Assembly (NCBI GenBank): GCA_024233115.1
Contig: JACKQB010000003.1
Span: 62,001-126,000, forward strand
From: Akkermansiaceae bacterium
Lineage (GTDB): Bacteria; Verrucomicrobiota; Verrucomicrobiia; Verrucomicrobiales; Akkermansiaceae
DNA: 64,000 nucleotides
Direction: 5' to 3'
Shown: piece by piece, positions 53,780 to 62,286 of the stretch
Numbering within the stretch: the stretch's first letter is position 1
Layout: the number at the start of each line of letters is the position of its first letter
The notes under the pieces: generated by a model
Database searches by the model: none
Seen by the model: only the letters and a program-made list of their open reading frames with translations
What the model was told of the DNA's origin: nothing
Position numbers and translations under genes: made by a program

Positions 53780-55167
53780 GCGATGCGGGTATCGCGACTT
53801 TGCCGTTTTTCCAGGATGCCCTGGACACCTAACCACAGCACCCAGCCGACTCCCCCTACCAGACAAAGCCATGGAAACAACCACCCCGCCCGGGTGTAAA
53901 TCGTTTGGCGGTTACTTTTGGCTATCTCTGTGGTTAGAACACCTTCTTCGATCATCGGAATCGACTGCACACGGTTACCATTCGGATCGATCACTTGTGT
54001 CATGCCGGAAGTTGCCGCGACAACGGCCCAACGACCATTTTCGGCAGCACGGTGTCGGAATAGCTCGGCATGCTGATCGTGCTGTTTCTCCCCCCAATGA
54101 ATCGCATCCATGCTGGGAATAATAAGAAACTCGGCACCATCGGCGACCATCCGGCGGATGACATCCTGATAATCACAGTCGAAACAAATCGGGGTGCCGA
54201 TTTTCCATCTCGGGGCAGCCACCGCATTGGCCTCCTTTCCAGCGATGCCGTCCTCAAAAAAATGCACCGTGTGGTTTTTATAATGCTCGCCAAGAACGCC
54301 GTCTCTGGAAAAAGTAAGTGCCGTGTTGTACCAGCCATCAGCCGTGGATGTCTGGGTGCCGACGACGAGAATTGAACTTGTCTCTTCCGCTAAGTCATTG
54401 AGTTGTCTCCACTGTCGATGATTGCGTCTTACATCTAATGGCAGTGCGTATTCGGGCCAAAGGATGATATCGAAGGATTTCGTATCCTCCGATGTCACCG
54501 ACCGTGTTAGCTGGATATAATGATCAATATCCGCAACCTCGCTCTGAACGGCTGCGACTGTGACCGAGGTATTCATCGGCGACTCCCTCGTTTTCTGTAG
54601 CATCACTGAAACAACCATCACCAGCAGGATGACCGAACCTAACAATCGGTGCAGTCGCCTCTGGCAGACCATGGCAGCACCAAGGATGATGAGAAAACTC
54701 ACTCCATACACCCCAAGTATGGGCGACATCCATGTCGGGTCCAAACCGACTCCCGGTGTCATCCATGGAAATTTGAGATGGAAAACCTCAGATCGATAGA
54801 ACTCCACCGCGACCCACCAGACAGCTGCGAATAAGGCTGTCGTCCATCCCATGCGGTACCGAATGGAGGCTACTGCGTAACCACGCGCAAAAAAGCCTGT
54901 AAACAGCGCCATGATCAAAACCAATGGTATGAATACATAACGGGACTCCTGGAAAACATCGAGTAACCACGACATCGTCACCCCATAGAAGAGAGCACCA
55001 TGGACCAAGCCAAGATAGAGTGCTTGGGGTGGTTTTACTCCGCCCAGGGCGAACAGCAATGGCGCCCATGCAAGCACCGCCATCGTCGACCATCCTATCG
55101 GAGGAAAGACAAGGATGCCGAGTCCGGCACTCAACAACACGCAAAACACACGGGCACCCGTATTCAT
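53776..55167 (-). CDS. lnt: Apolipoprotein N-acyltransferase
   Basis: A 463-residue inner-membrane enzyme that adds the third acyl chain to lipoproteins. About six N-terminal hydrophobic segments (VFCVLLSAGLGILVFPPIGW... LFALGGVKPPQALYLGLVHGALFYGVTMSWLLDVF) precede the nitrilase-like periplasmic domain from ~residue 200. The catalytic triad is Glu in ILWPEYALPL (~237), Lys in LGEHYKNHTVHFFEDG (~295) and Cys in GTPICFDCDYQDVIRRM (~326). A last membrane helix follows (WLFPWLCLVGGVGWVLWLGV). It is slightly shorter than E. coli Lnt (512). Several lipoproteins in this window are potential substrates. Confidence 0.93.
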   Translation of the reverse strand: MNTGARVFCVLLSAGLGILVFPPIGWSTMAVLAWAPLLFALGGVKPPQALYLGLVHGALFYGVTMSWLLDVFQESRYVFIPLVLIMALFTGFFARGYAVASIRYRMGWTTALFAAVWWVAVEFYRSEVFHLKFPWMTPGVGLDPTWMSPILGVYGVSFLIILGAAMVCQRRLHRLLGSVILLVMVVSVMLQKTRESPMNTSVTVAAVQSEVADIDHYIQLTRSVTSEDTKSFDIILWPEYALPLDVRRNHRQWRQLNDLAEETSSILVVGTQTSTADGWYNTALTFSRDGVLGEHYKNHTVHFFEDGIAGKEANAVAAPRWKIGTPICFDCDYQDVIRRMVADGAEFLIIPSMDAIHWGEKQHDQHAELFRHRAAENGRWAVVAATSGMTQVIDPNGNRVQSIPMIEEGVLTTEIAKSNRQTIYTRAGWLFPWLCLVGGVGWVLWLGVQGILEKRQSRDTRIA

Positions 55168-55232
55168 GCTGTCACCCTAACGTTTAGCCTGAAAAACAAC
55201 AGTCTAATTTTTCAATGGAATCATTGATCTAC

Positions 55233-56771
55233 TCAATGTCCAAAAAACGACTTGATCCTTCCTAACAGCCTCGCGGACGACACGACCTTCGAGGTCGCAG
55301 CCACATCCCCGTCTTGTGCCTGTTGGTTATATTGATCACGTAATGCAGCCAACTCCTCTTGCCGCCTGGCTAACAGCACTCCCAGCGATTCCAGTAGCCC
55401 GGGACTTTCCTTCAGCAAGGGAGCCAGCTGGGCTTTCTCGATCTCCATGACCAGCACATCGCCTGCCGCCCTCACTGTCGCGGTCCGTGGCTCACCCGTC
55501 AGCAGGGACATTTCGCCAAAGTAATCCCCGTTTCCAAGCACTGCTATTTTTTCGGCCCCACCCTTCGTTGTTTTGAGAAAAACACCCACTTCCCCTTCCA
55601 GAACCACATACATCGATTTGCCTTCCTCCCCTTCCCTTACCAGCACTTCACCGTTGGCATACAGTCGGCGCGAGGCCTGGGCGGCAAGTTGCCCGGCCTG
55701 TTCATCGCTCAGGCAACTCATGCAGGTATGATCCCGGAGAATGGCAACAGCCTGCTCATCAGCCGACACAAACCGTTTGGGTGCGTTCGGTGTCCGCATT
55801 TCCAATGTCCTGATAGGAAAAGGAATCCTGATCCCCCGGCGTTGCAGTTCATACCAAAGCTTGGTGCGGATTTCATCACATGTCTGGTTATAGAGCCGGG
55901 CCGACCGCATCCAGAAACGCATTTCATAAACCACTGAAGAGTCCCCAAAATCAACAAGAAACACCTGCGGTGCAGGAGACTCAAGAACCCCTTGGCAACC
56001 CGTTATCGCCATCATAAAGACCTCTTTGACATCGTTGGGCGGCTGATCGTAATCGATGCCCACCCGAAGCCTGACGCCGTGCTCACGGGTAGGGTAGTTC
56101 AAGTTGATGATCCTCGATTTAACCACTTCACTGTTAGGAAGCTCATAGGAAACGCCATCGGTGTCGAGCAGGCGCGTGGCCCTCCAGTTCACCTCCTTGA
56201 CCTCGGCCCTGTGTCGTGTGTCGGGCAGCAACAGCCAATCGCCCACCTTGTAGGCCTTGGTCATGTGGATACTGAATCCTGAAATCACATTGGATAGCAG
56301 GTCCTGCATGGCAAAACCAAGGATCAATGCCGCTACCCCTGAGGTCGCTAACAGACCGGTGATCTTCACATCGTAACCATAGCTCAATACCAAGGCCACC
56401 GTGGTCATCACGGCCAGGGCGGCCATGATCTGGCGCAGTATATTGGGTATCCATACCTTTTTCCTTCGGGCCAGATACAGGGTGAAAAAAATCCGGTCGA
56501 ACAACACCCATAACAAGATCGTTCCCAGGATCGCCATGGCGGCCACCACCTCGGTGATCCATTTTTTCTCAGGATAAAACAGCAAGGCGGTTACCAGCAC
56601 CGAAAAGGACATCAACGCAAGGTGCAGGAGCACCCGCGATTTCAGGAACAATTTCTTTAACAGATAGGCAAGCGTCAGCCAGGTGATAAAATACACCGCC
56701 AAACCGAAACCAATCGCAAGAAATGGTCTCCAGCCCTCACCCAAGCCATATGGGAGTGTATCCATCACCAC
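55233..56771 (-). CDS. MscS-family mechanosensitive channel with cyclic-nucleotide-binding domain
   Basis: A 512-residue protein. Four to five membrane spans occupy residues ~10-160, with the pore helix and beta domain in LLATSGVAALILGFAMQDLLSNVISGFSIHMTKAYKVGDWLLL (MscS signature). The C-terminal vestibule extends to ~330. A cNMP-binding/CRP-like domain then occupies ~350-470: CMSCLSDEQAGQLAAQASRRLYANGEVLVREGEEGKSMYVVLEGEVGVFLKTTKGGAEKIAVLGNGDYFGEMSLLTGEPRTATVRA, with the phosphate-binding cassette FGEMSLLTGEPRTATV. Channels of this MscS-cNMP type gate or are modulated by a cyclic nucleotide. The nucleotide is not predictable. Confidence 0.9.
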   Translation of the reverse strand: MVMDTLPYGLGEGWRPFLAIGFGLAVYFITWLTLAYLLKKLFLKSRVLLHLALMSFSVLVTALLFYPEKKWITEVVAAMAILGTILLWVLFDRIFFTLYLARRKKVWIPNILRQIMAALAVMTTVALVLSYGYDVKITGLLATSGVAALILGFAMQDLLSNVISGFSIHMTKAYKVGDWLLLPDTRHRAEVKEVNWRATRLLDTDGVSYELPNSEVVKSRIINLNYPTREHGVRLRVGIDYDQPPNDVKEVFMMAITGCQGVLESPAPQVFLVDFGDSSVVYEMRFWMRSARLYNQTCDEIRTKLWYELQRRGIRIPFPIRTLEMRTPNAPKRFVSADEQAVAILRDHTCMSCLSDEQAGQLAAQASRRLYANGEVLVREGEEGKSMYVVLEGEVGVFLKTTKGGAEKIAVLGNGDYFGEMSLLTGEPRTATVRAAGDVLVMEIEKAQLAPLLKESPGLLESLGVLLARRQEELAALRDQYNQQAQDGDVAATSKVVSSARLLGRIKSFFGH

Positions 56772-56910
56772 CAGTTAAGCACAAACACGAAGCATCGTCA
56801 CGAACGTTTCTCTCCCCGGCCCTTCATCGTTCCAGGGCCGGATTGAGACCATTTTGCCTCCATGGGATTGTTCTGTTAATTGTGATATTATTGCCTAGAA
56901 TGCGTTTCCA

Positions 56911-57639
56911 GTGAATACCCATTCAAAAATCAACGGCAGCATCGCCCTCCTGATCGATGCCGATAATGCCCCTGCCTCGAAAATCGATTTCATCATTTCT
57001 GAACTGGCCACACATGGAGTGGTCAATATCCGTCGGGCCTATGGAAACTGGAAAAAGCCTTCGCTCCGCAGCTGGGAAATGGTGCTGCACGAATACGCCA
57101 TCCAGCCGGTCCAGCATTTTGATATCGTCAAAGGAAAAAATGCCACCGACATGGCACTGCTGATCGAGGCCATGGATATTCTCTACACCAAAGACGTCGA
57201 GACATTCTGCCTGGTGTCGTCCGACAGCGACTTCACGCCACTCTGCCTGCGTTTGCGGGCCGATGGCAAACAAGTGATCGGATTCGGCCGACAGAATACC
57301 CCGGACCCCTTTGTCAACGCCTGTAGCAAGTTCCTTTTCCTCGAGGATGAGGACACAGAGAAAACACCGCAGAAGAAAAAGGAAACATCGGTAAGTCAGC
57401 TGAAACAAAACACCAAACTGATGAACACCCTGCGCAACGCCGTCAAGGAATCCGCCGACGACGACGGCTGGGCGTCACTCGGGCCGGTGGGATCGCGCAT
57501 CAGCAACCAAGGCCCGTTCGACCACCGGACCTACGGTTTTCAAAAACTCAGCGATATGTTTGATGCCATCGATCTGTTTGACCTGCAAAAAAACAAAAGC
57601 GCGAACGGCACCAAGATCCGGGTGCGACTGAAGAAGTGA
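56911..57639 (+). CDS. NYN-domain putative ribonuclease with OST-HTH/LOTUS domain
   Basis: A 242-residue protein starting at a GTG. The NYN (PIN-like) nuclease domain spans ~8-140 with acidic positions in SIALLIDADNAPASKIDFII, KGKNATDMALLIEAMDIL and FCLVSSDSDFTPLCLRLR, where four Asp residues can form the metal site. After a Lys/Glu linker (EDTEKTPQKKKETSV), a LOTUS/OST-HTH domain covers ~160-240 (LMNTLRNAVKESADDDGWASLGPVGSRISNQGPFDHRTYGFQKLSDMFDAIDLFDLQ). This NYN-LOTUS pairing is widespread in bacteria; the RNA target is unknown. Confidence 0.9.
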   Translation: MNTHSKINGSIALLIDADNAPASKIDFIISELATHGVVNIRRAYGNWKKPSLRSWEMVLHEYAIQPVQHFDIVKGKNATDMALLIEAMDILYTKDVETFCLVSSDSDFTPLCLRLRADGKQVIGFGRQNTPDPFVNACSKFLFLEDEDTEKTPQKKKETSVSQLKQNTKLMNTLRNAVKESADDDGWASLGPVGSRISNQGPFDHRTYGFQKLSDMFDAIDLFDLQKNKSANGTKIRVRLKK

Positions 57640-57746
57640 CCGGCTTTGTATTTCGCTATGCTATCCGCTTCCGCTCTACCCGCTCGTCGTTTTCCTCCCG
57701 CAGGAGAGGCATAAGGAGAATGCACAAGGGGCTTTCTCATGTGAGC

Positions 57747-59246
57747 TTAATGCATTCCCAGAGTGCAAAGCACCGCCGCCTTGATCGGTTCAAGAAGCAG
57801 GGCGGGAAACAACCCTAGCGCCACGACAGCCACGGCTGGAATAGTTACGGCAAGCACATGTCCCAAGGTCAGTTTGGATGTTTTTCCAAGGTCATTTTCG
57901 TCACCCAGGACAAAGGCTTGTTTGAGCACCGAGAGGTAGTAGTAAAGTGAAATGGCACTCATCACCACAGCCAGGCCGACCAGCCAGGTAAGGCCGGGCT
58001 CACCACCGCTGGCCGAGTCCGACATGGCCGAGCCAAACAGGATGAATTTTCCTGCGAACCCAGCTAGTGGCGGAATTCCGGCTAGCGAGGTCATAAAGAT
58101 CAATAGGCTCACAGCCAACAGGGGTGAACGATGAACCAGTCCGGCAAAGGCACTTACCGAGTCGTCTCCCTGGTCGCGTTCTACCACTGCGGTAACAGCC
58201 AAGGCCCCCAGGGTTGATAGGGCGTAGACCACCACATAAAACAATGCCGCGCCAGACGACGCCGCGCCATGGGCACTCAGACCGACCAGCAAATATCCCG
58301 TATTGGCCACGGCTGAGTAGGCCAGCAATCGGCGCACGCTCTTCTGGGCGAGTGCCAGGATGTTTCCGAAGACCATCGAGACGGCGGCAAGGATCGCAAT
58401 CCACACCGACCAACCGGGAACCATGCCCCCCATACTTGCCGCTCCAGCTGCGGCGGGAAAACCGATCATCAGAAAACGAACCAGCAACACCATACCCACG
58501 ATTTTCGAGGCACCAGCGATTAATACCACACTCGTTTGGGGCGCGCCCTGGTAGACGTCGGGTGCCCAGTAATGGAATGGAGCGGCCGCCATTTTAAACC
58601 CGAGACCAACGACCACCATCAGCAGACCGACCATGCCCAAGGTGGATGTTGGATTTGCCGCCACCGCTGAGGCGACACCTTGCAGTGTGTCCGAATGGGA
58701 GAAGCCGTAGAGAAAACTCAAGCCAAACAAGGTGAAGGCAGCGGATACAGCACCAAACAGGAAATACTTTAAGGATGCCTCTGCGCTGCGGGCAGTGCGG
58801 GAAAATCCTGCCAGCAGGTAAAGTGAAAGACTCGCCAGTTCAAGCGCCACAAAGATAAACAGTAAGTGGTTGCTTCCCACCGTCAGCACCAGCCCGGTCA
58901 ACGCAAACAGCATCAGGGCAAAAAACTCACCGGGGTTGGCAATTTCTTTTCTGGCCGGTGGCAGTAACATCGCCAGCAGTCCGAGCCCTAACACAACACC
59001 CTTGAAGATCATCGCCATGGGGTCCATCGAGATAAGGTTCGAGCCTGACTCCAAATCCCCGGGGCCACACGCAAGGGTCGCACCTGCAAGCAGCACCCCC
59101 AGCACCGCGATGGTGGCAGCCAGGCCGCAACTGACCGGTTGTCCGGTTTTCGATTCGCGAGTCACGGCCACCCCGAGAAGCACCAGTGCGGTGATCACCA
59201 GCACGGCTTCTGGAAGCAATTGATAGAATAAGGATTGGTAATTCAC
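57747..59246 (-). CDS. nuoN: NADH-quinone oxidoreductase subunit N
   Basis: A 499-residue antiporter-like subunit of complex I. It carries the pumping residues of the family: Glu in FVALELASLSLYLLAGFSRT (TM5), Lys in GLGFKMAAAPFHYWAPDVYQGAPQ (TM7) and Lys in VLIAGASKIVGMVLL (TM8). The late block ASLAGIPPLAGFAGKFILFGSAM is also typical. Its start codon overlaps the stop of the upstream nuoM gene by four bases (ATGA). It is the last gene of the nuo cluster in this orientation. Confidence 0.95.
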   Translation of the reverse strand: MNYQSLFYQLLPEAVLVITALVLLGVAVTRESKTGQPVSCGLAATIAVLGVLLAGATLACGPGDLESGSNLISMDPMAMIFKGVVLGLGLLAMLLPPARKEIANPGEFFALMLFALTGLVLTVGSNHLLFIFVALELASLSLYLLAGFSRTARSAEASLKYFLFGAVSAAFTLFGLSFLYGFSHSDTLQGVASAVAANPTSTLGMVGLLMVVVGLGFKMAAAPFHYWAPDVYQGAPQTSVVLIAGASKIVGMVLLVRFLMIGFPAAAGAASMGGMVPGWSVWIAILAAVSMVFGNILALAQKSVRRLLAYSAVANTGYLLVGLSAHGAASSGAALFYVVVYALSTLGALAVTAVVERDQGDDSVSAFAGLVHRSPLLAVSLLIFMTSLAGIPPLAGFAGKFILFGSAMSDSASGGEPGLTWLVGLAVVMSAISLYYYLSVLKQAFVLGDENDLGKTSKLTLGHVLAVTIPAVAVVALGLFPALLLEPIKAAVLCTLGMH

Positions 59247-60724
59247 GGTTGGGAAAGAATCGATTGGAAAAGAGGTGAACGGAGCCCTTCATCAATCAGG
59301 ATCACCCATGGCTTGGGATAGACTCCGATGGAAAGGGAAACAAGTAGCAGCAAGGCCATGGCCGTGATCTCAGGCCATGTCAGTGGTGGTAGCGAAGGCT
59401 TTGCGTCCTTCGATTGCGCTTTATCGCGCACGGGAAAAAACGCCCGGTACATCGCACGCAGGGAAAACGCTCCGGTAATGATAATCCCGAGTGCCACCAA
59501 CGGTAGAAACCACGGGTAGGATTCCCACACTCCGATGACAACGGATATTTCCGCAACAAAACCACTGAATCCAGGCAGCCCCATCGATGCCGCTGTTGCC
59601 AGCGTGAATGCGAGTGCCGCACCGGGGAGCGCGCGCCACAGGTCGAATTTGCCAAGCTCGGTAAGGTCGCGGGTGTGAGTGCGCTCATACACGACCCGAC
59701 CGGCAATACCAAAGAGAAGCCCGGCTATCACACCGTGGGAAATCATTTGCAACACAGCTCCACGCAGTCCCCAGTGGGTCGCGGCAGCCAGGCCTAACAA
59801 GACGAACCCCATGTGGCTGACACTGGAGTAACCGATGACAAATTTGAGGTCTTTTTGGGACAAGGCGGTAAATGCCCCGTAGATAATGCCGACAACGGCC
59901 AAACCGGCGATCACAGGCTGCCAGGTCACAAAGCCTAGTGGGAAAACCGGCATGGCCACACAGAGCGCCCCGAAGGCACCGAGTTTCATGACCACTCCGG
60001 CAAGCAACATCGAGGCTGCGGTGGGTGCTGCTACGTGACCTGTCGGTGCCCAGGTATGAAACGGCCAGATACCAGCCAGAATCGCAAAACCCAGGAAAAG
60101 GATGGGGAATGCCCAGTTCTGAAGTGTCACCGGATACTCTGCCGATGCCAGGTGGTTGATGTCAAAACTCGTTCCTCCCGCTGCCGCATAAGCCACGACC
60201 AACCCCAATAAGATCAAGGCGCTGGCACCGATGGAATACATCGTCAGCTTCATCGCACCATACTCGCGGTTGGTTGATCCCCAGATGGCAATCAGCATGT
60301 ACTTCGGCAGGATCACTATTTCATAACAAACAAAGAGCAGGAAGGCGTCCCGACTCATAAACACGCCATACACGCCACCGATGATAGTCAGGAAATAGGC
60401 GAAGAACGCCCGGGGGCGCTTGGTCACATTCCAGGAAAACAGCACCCCGGCAATCGCAACAATTCCAGTCAGCAGCAGCAGTGTCAGTGCGATGCCGTCG
60501 GCTGCCAGGTGGAAACGGATACCAAAACCAGATATCCATGGCCGGTCATACGACCAAACCTCCCCCCCCGCGAGCCGGTCCAGACATGCAACAGCGGCTG
60601 CCACCGCGCCAATGATCGATGCGACCAATGCGACCACGCGTGATTGACCAGCCATACGGGCAGGCAACAACAGCACCAGCAAAGCTCCGGCGAAGGCAGA
60701 TATAATGGTCCAGACGGGATTCAT
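59243..60724 (-). CDS. nuoM: NADH-quinone oxidoreductase subunit M, second copy (NuoM2 type)
   Basis: A 493-residue NuoM paralogue, distinct from the preceding nuoM (they are far from identical). TM5 has Glu in LFVCYEIVILPKYMLIAIWG with an extra Lys beside the Pro. At TM7 the usual VKxPxxPFHxWLPD becomes GFAILAGIWPFHTWAPTGHVAAPT, so the central Lys is replaced by Leu. Lys in LAGVVMKLGAFGAL (TM8) is kept. The later block ASMGLPGFSGFVAEISVV is normal. Two-NuoM complexes are known from some other bacteria and are thought to have an additional pump module. Start is 2 bases after the nuoM1 stop. Confidence 0.93.
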   Translation of the reverse strand: MNPVWTIISAFAGALLVLLLPARMAGQSRVVALVASIIGAVAAAVACLDRLAGGEVWSYDRPWISGFGIRFHLAADGIALTLLLLTGIVAIAGVLFSWNVTKRPRAFFAYFLTIIGGVYGVFMSRDAFLLFVCYEIVILPKYMLIAIWGSTNREYGAMKLTMYSIGASALILLGLVVAYAAAGGTSFDINHLASAEYPVTLQNWAFPILFLGFAILAGIWPFHTWAPTGHVAAPTAASMLLAGVVMKLGAFGALCVAMPVFPLGFVTWQPVIAGLAVVGIIYGAFTALSQKDLKFVIGYSSVSHMGFVLLGLAAATHWGLRGAVLQMISHGVIAGLLFGIAGRVVYERTHTRDLTELGKFDLWRALPGAALAFTLATAASMGLPGFSGFVAEISVVIGVWESYPWFLPLVALGIIITGAFSLRAMYRAFFPVRDKAQSKDAKPSLPPLTWPEITAMALLLLVSLSIGVYPKPWVILIDEGLRSPLFQSILSQP

Positions 60725-60726
60725 GA

Positions 60727-62286
60727 TTACGGGAGAAGTAGATTAAGCATACGAAGGGTGTCATCGTTAATGCAGTGCAGGATGGCTTGCGGCCACACAC
60801 CTAACAATACGATCAGGGCGATTACGGGGACAAACAGCCAACGTTCCCCGCTTGTCAGATCCGTCCACGATTCCAGACCACCCGGAAGCGGTCCATGAAA
60901 CACCTTGCGGAGAAGTCGAAGCAGGAAGACGGCCGTCAGCAGCAGGCCGATCAGTGACACGGCAGCAGCCCATGGCACTAGGCCGAAGACACCATTGAAA
61001 ATAAGAAACTCACCCACAAAGCCACTGAGTCCAGGAAGACCGAGCGAGGCGAACAGCGCCAGCCCCATCAGTCCGCAGAACACGGGCATCTTGGCACGCA
61101 GACCGCCAAAGTCGTTGATACTGCGCAGTCCCCCGCTCCGTTGTTCGAAAATACCGACACTGAAGAACAGGGCCGAGGCGATAATGCCGTGGTTGAAGGC
61201 TTGCAGAATCACACCAGAGATTGACGACGATACCGCCGTGCGATCCGCTTGCGAGGCTGCCACGGCTGCCACGGCGAGCACACAGTAACCGAGGTGATTG
61301 ATCGAGGAATAGGCGAGGATCCGTTTCATGTCGCGCTGCGCCAAAGCAGCCACCGCTCCCAACACCACCGTGATCACCGCCAGAGTTGTTAGCCACGGGG
61401 CAAACCCCGGAAGCACCTCGGGGAAGATCATCATGAAAATGCGGAGTAACCCGTAAACACCCATTTTCGACAGCAAACCGGTCAGCAACAAGGTCACTGG
61501 AGTCGGTGCCTCGGCATAAGCGTCGGGCAACCAGGCGTGGAAGGGGAAAACCGGGATTTTTACCGCCAATCCCAGGAACACACAGACGGCAATGATGGTA
61601 AGTAGATAGTGGCCGTCTTTACCGGTCGATTCCAGCGCTGCACCAACACCAGAAGCGAGTTTCCCGTTGGATGCCATGTCACTGAGAGCCGCAAAATCCA
61701 TCGTGCCCACTGAGATTTGCAGAGCGAGGAATCCAAGCAGCATACAGACACCACCGAAGAGCGTGACGATGAAAAACCGCATCGCAGCCCGTGGTGCTCC
61801 CTCCCCACCCCAGAGCCGGATCAACAGGTAAGAAGGAATCAGCGTCATTTCCCAGCAAAGGAAAAACGGAATGAAGTGCCCTGCGGTAAATACCCCGAAC
61901 AGCATCGACTGCATCACCAGGATCAGGGCACTGTAACCACGGCTGTTCAGTCCGAATCGCGAAGAGATCGCCAACGCAAACAAGGTCACAAGAGACGTCA
62001 GTAAAAGGAACACCCAGGAGATGCCATCGACGCTAAACGACAGGCTTATGTCGGCACTGGGAATCCATTCCAGCGCCCATGAGGCTAACAGCCCGGTCTC
62101 CGGTGCCGGATGGGAAAATCCCATCGCTATCACCAGCACCAAGGGAATGATCGTCCATGCGATCGCAAAAAGGCCCGGCCTCTCTTTGCTGCCCCGGTGA
62201 CTCGCACCTGGAAGCGCGGTGAGAATCACGGCACCTAACAAGGGAAGAAGTAATATTGAAAGTAACAACATAACAAAACTAGGCAC
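60727..62286 (-). CDS. nuoM: NADH-quinone oxidoreductase subunit M, first copy
   Basis: A 519-residue antiporter-like subunit with all canonical residues. Glu is in FFLCWEMTLIPSYLLIRLWG (TM5), Lys in GLAVKIPVFPFHAWLPDAYAEAPTPV (TM7) and Lys in LLLTGLLSKMGVYGLLR (TM8); ASLGLPGLSGFVGEFLIF follows. It overlaps the end of nuoL by 8 bases. It is the conventional NuoM of the cluster; the paralogue follows directly. Confidence 0.95.
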   Translation of the reverse strand: MPSFVMLLLSILLLPLLGAVILTALPGASHRGSKERPGLFAIAWTIIPLVLVIAMGFSHPAPETGLLASWALEWIPSADISLSFSVDGISWVFLLLTSLVTLFALAISSRFGLNSRGYSALILVMQSMLFGVFTAGHFIPFFLCWEMTLIPSYLLIRLWGGEGAPRAAMRFFIVTLFGGVCMLLGFLALQISVGTMDFAALSDMASNGKLASGVGAALESTGKDGHYLLTIIAVCVFLGLAVKIPVFPFHAWLPDAYAEAPTPVTLLLTGLLSKMGVYGLLRIFMMIFPEVLPGFAPWLTTLAVITVVLGAVAALAQRDMKRILAYSSINHLGYCVLAVAAVAASQADRTAVSSSISGVILQAFNHGIIASALFFSVGIFEQRSGGLRSINDFGGLRAKMPVFCGLMGLALFASLGLPGLSGFVGEFLIFNGVFGLVPWAAAVSLIGLLLTAVFLLRLLRKVFHGPLPGGLESWTDLTSGERWLFVPVIALIVLLGVWPQAILHCINDDTLRMLNLLLP

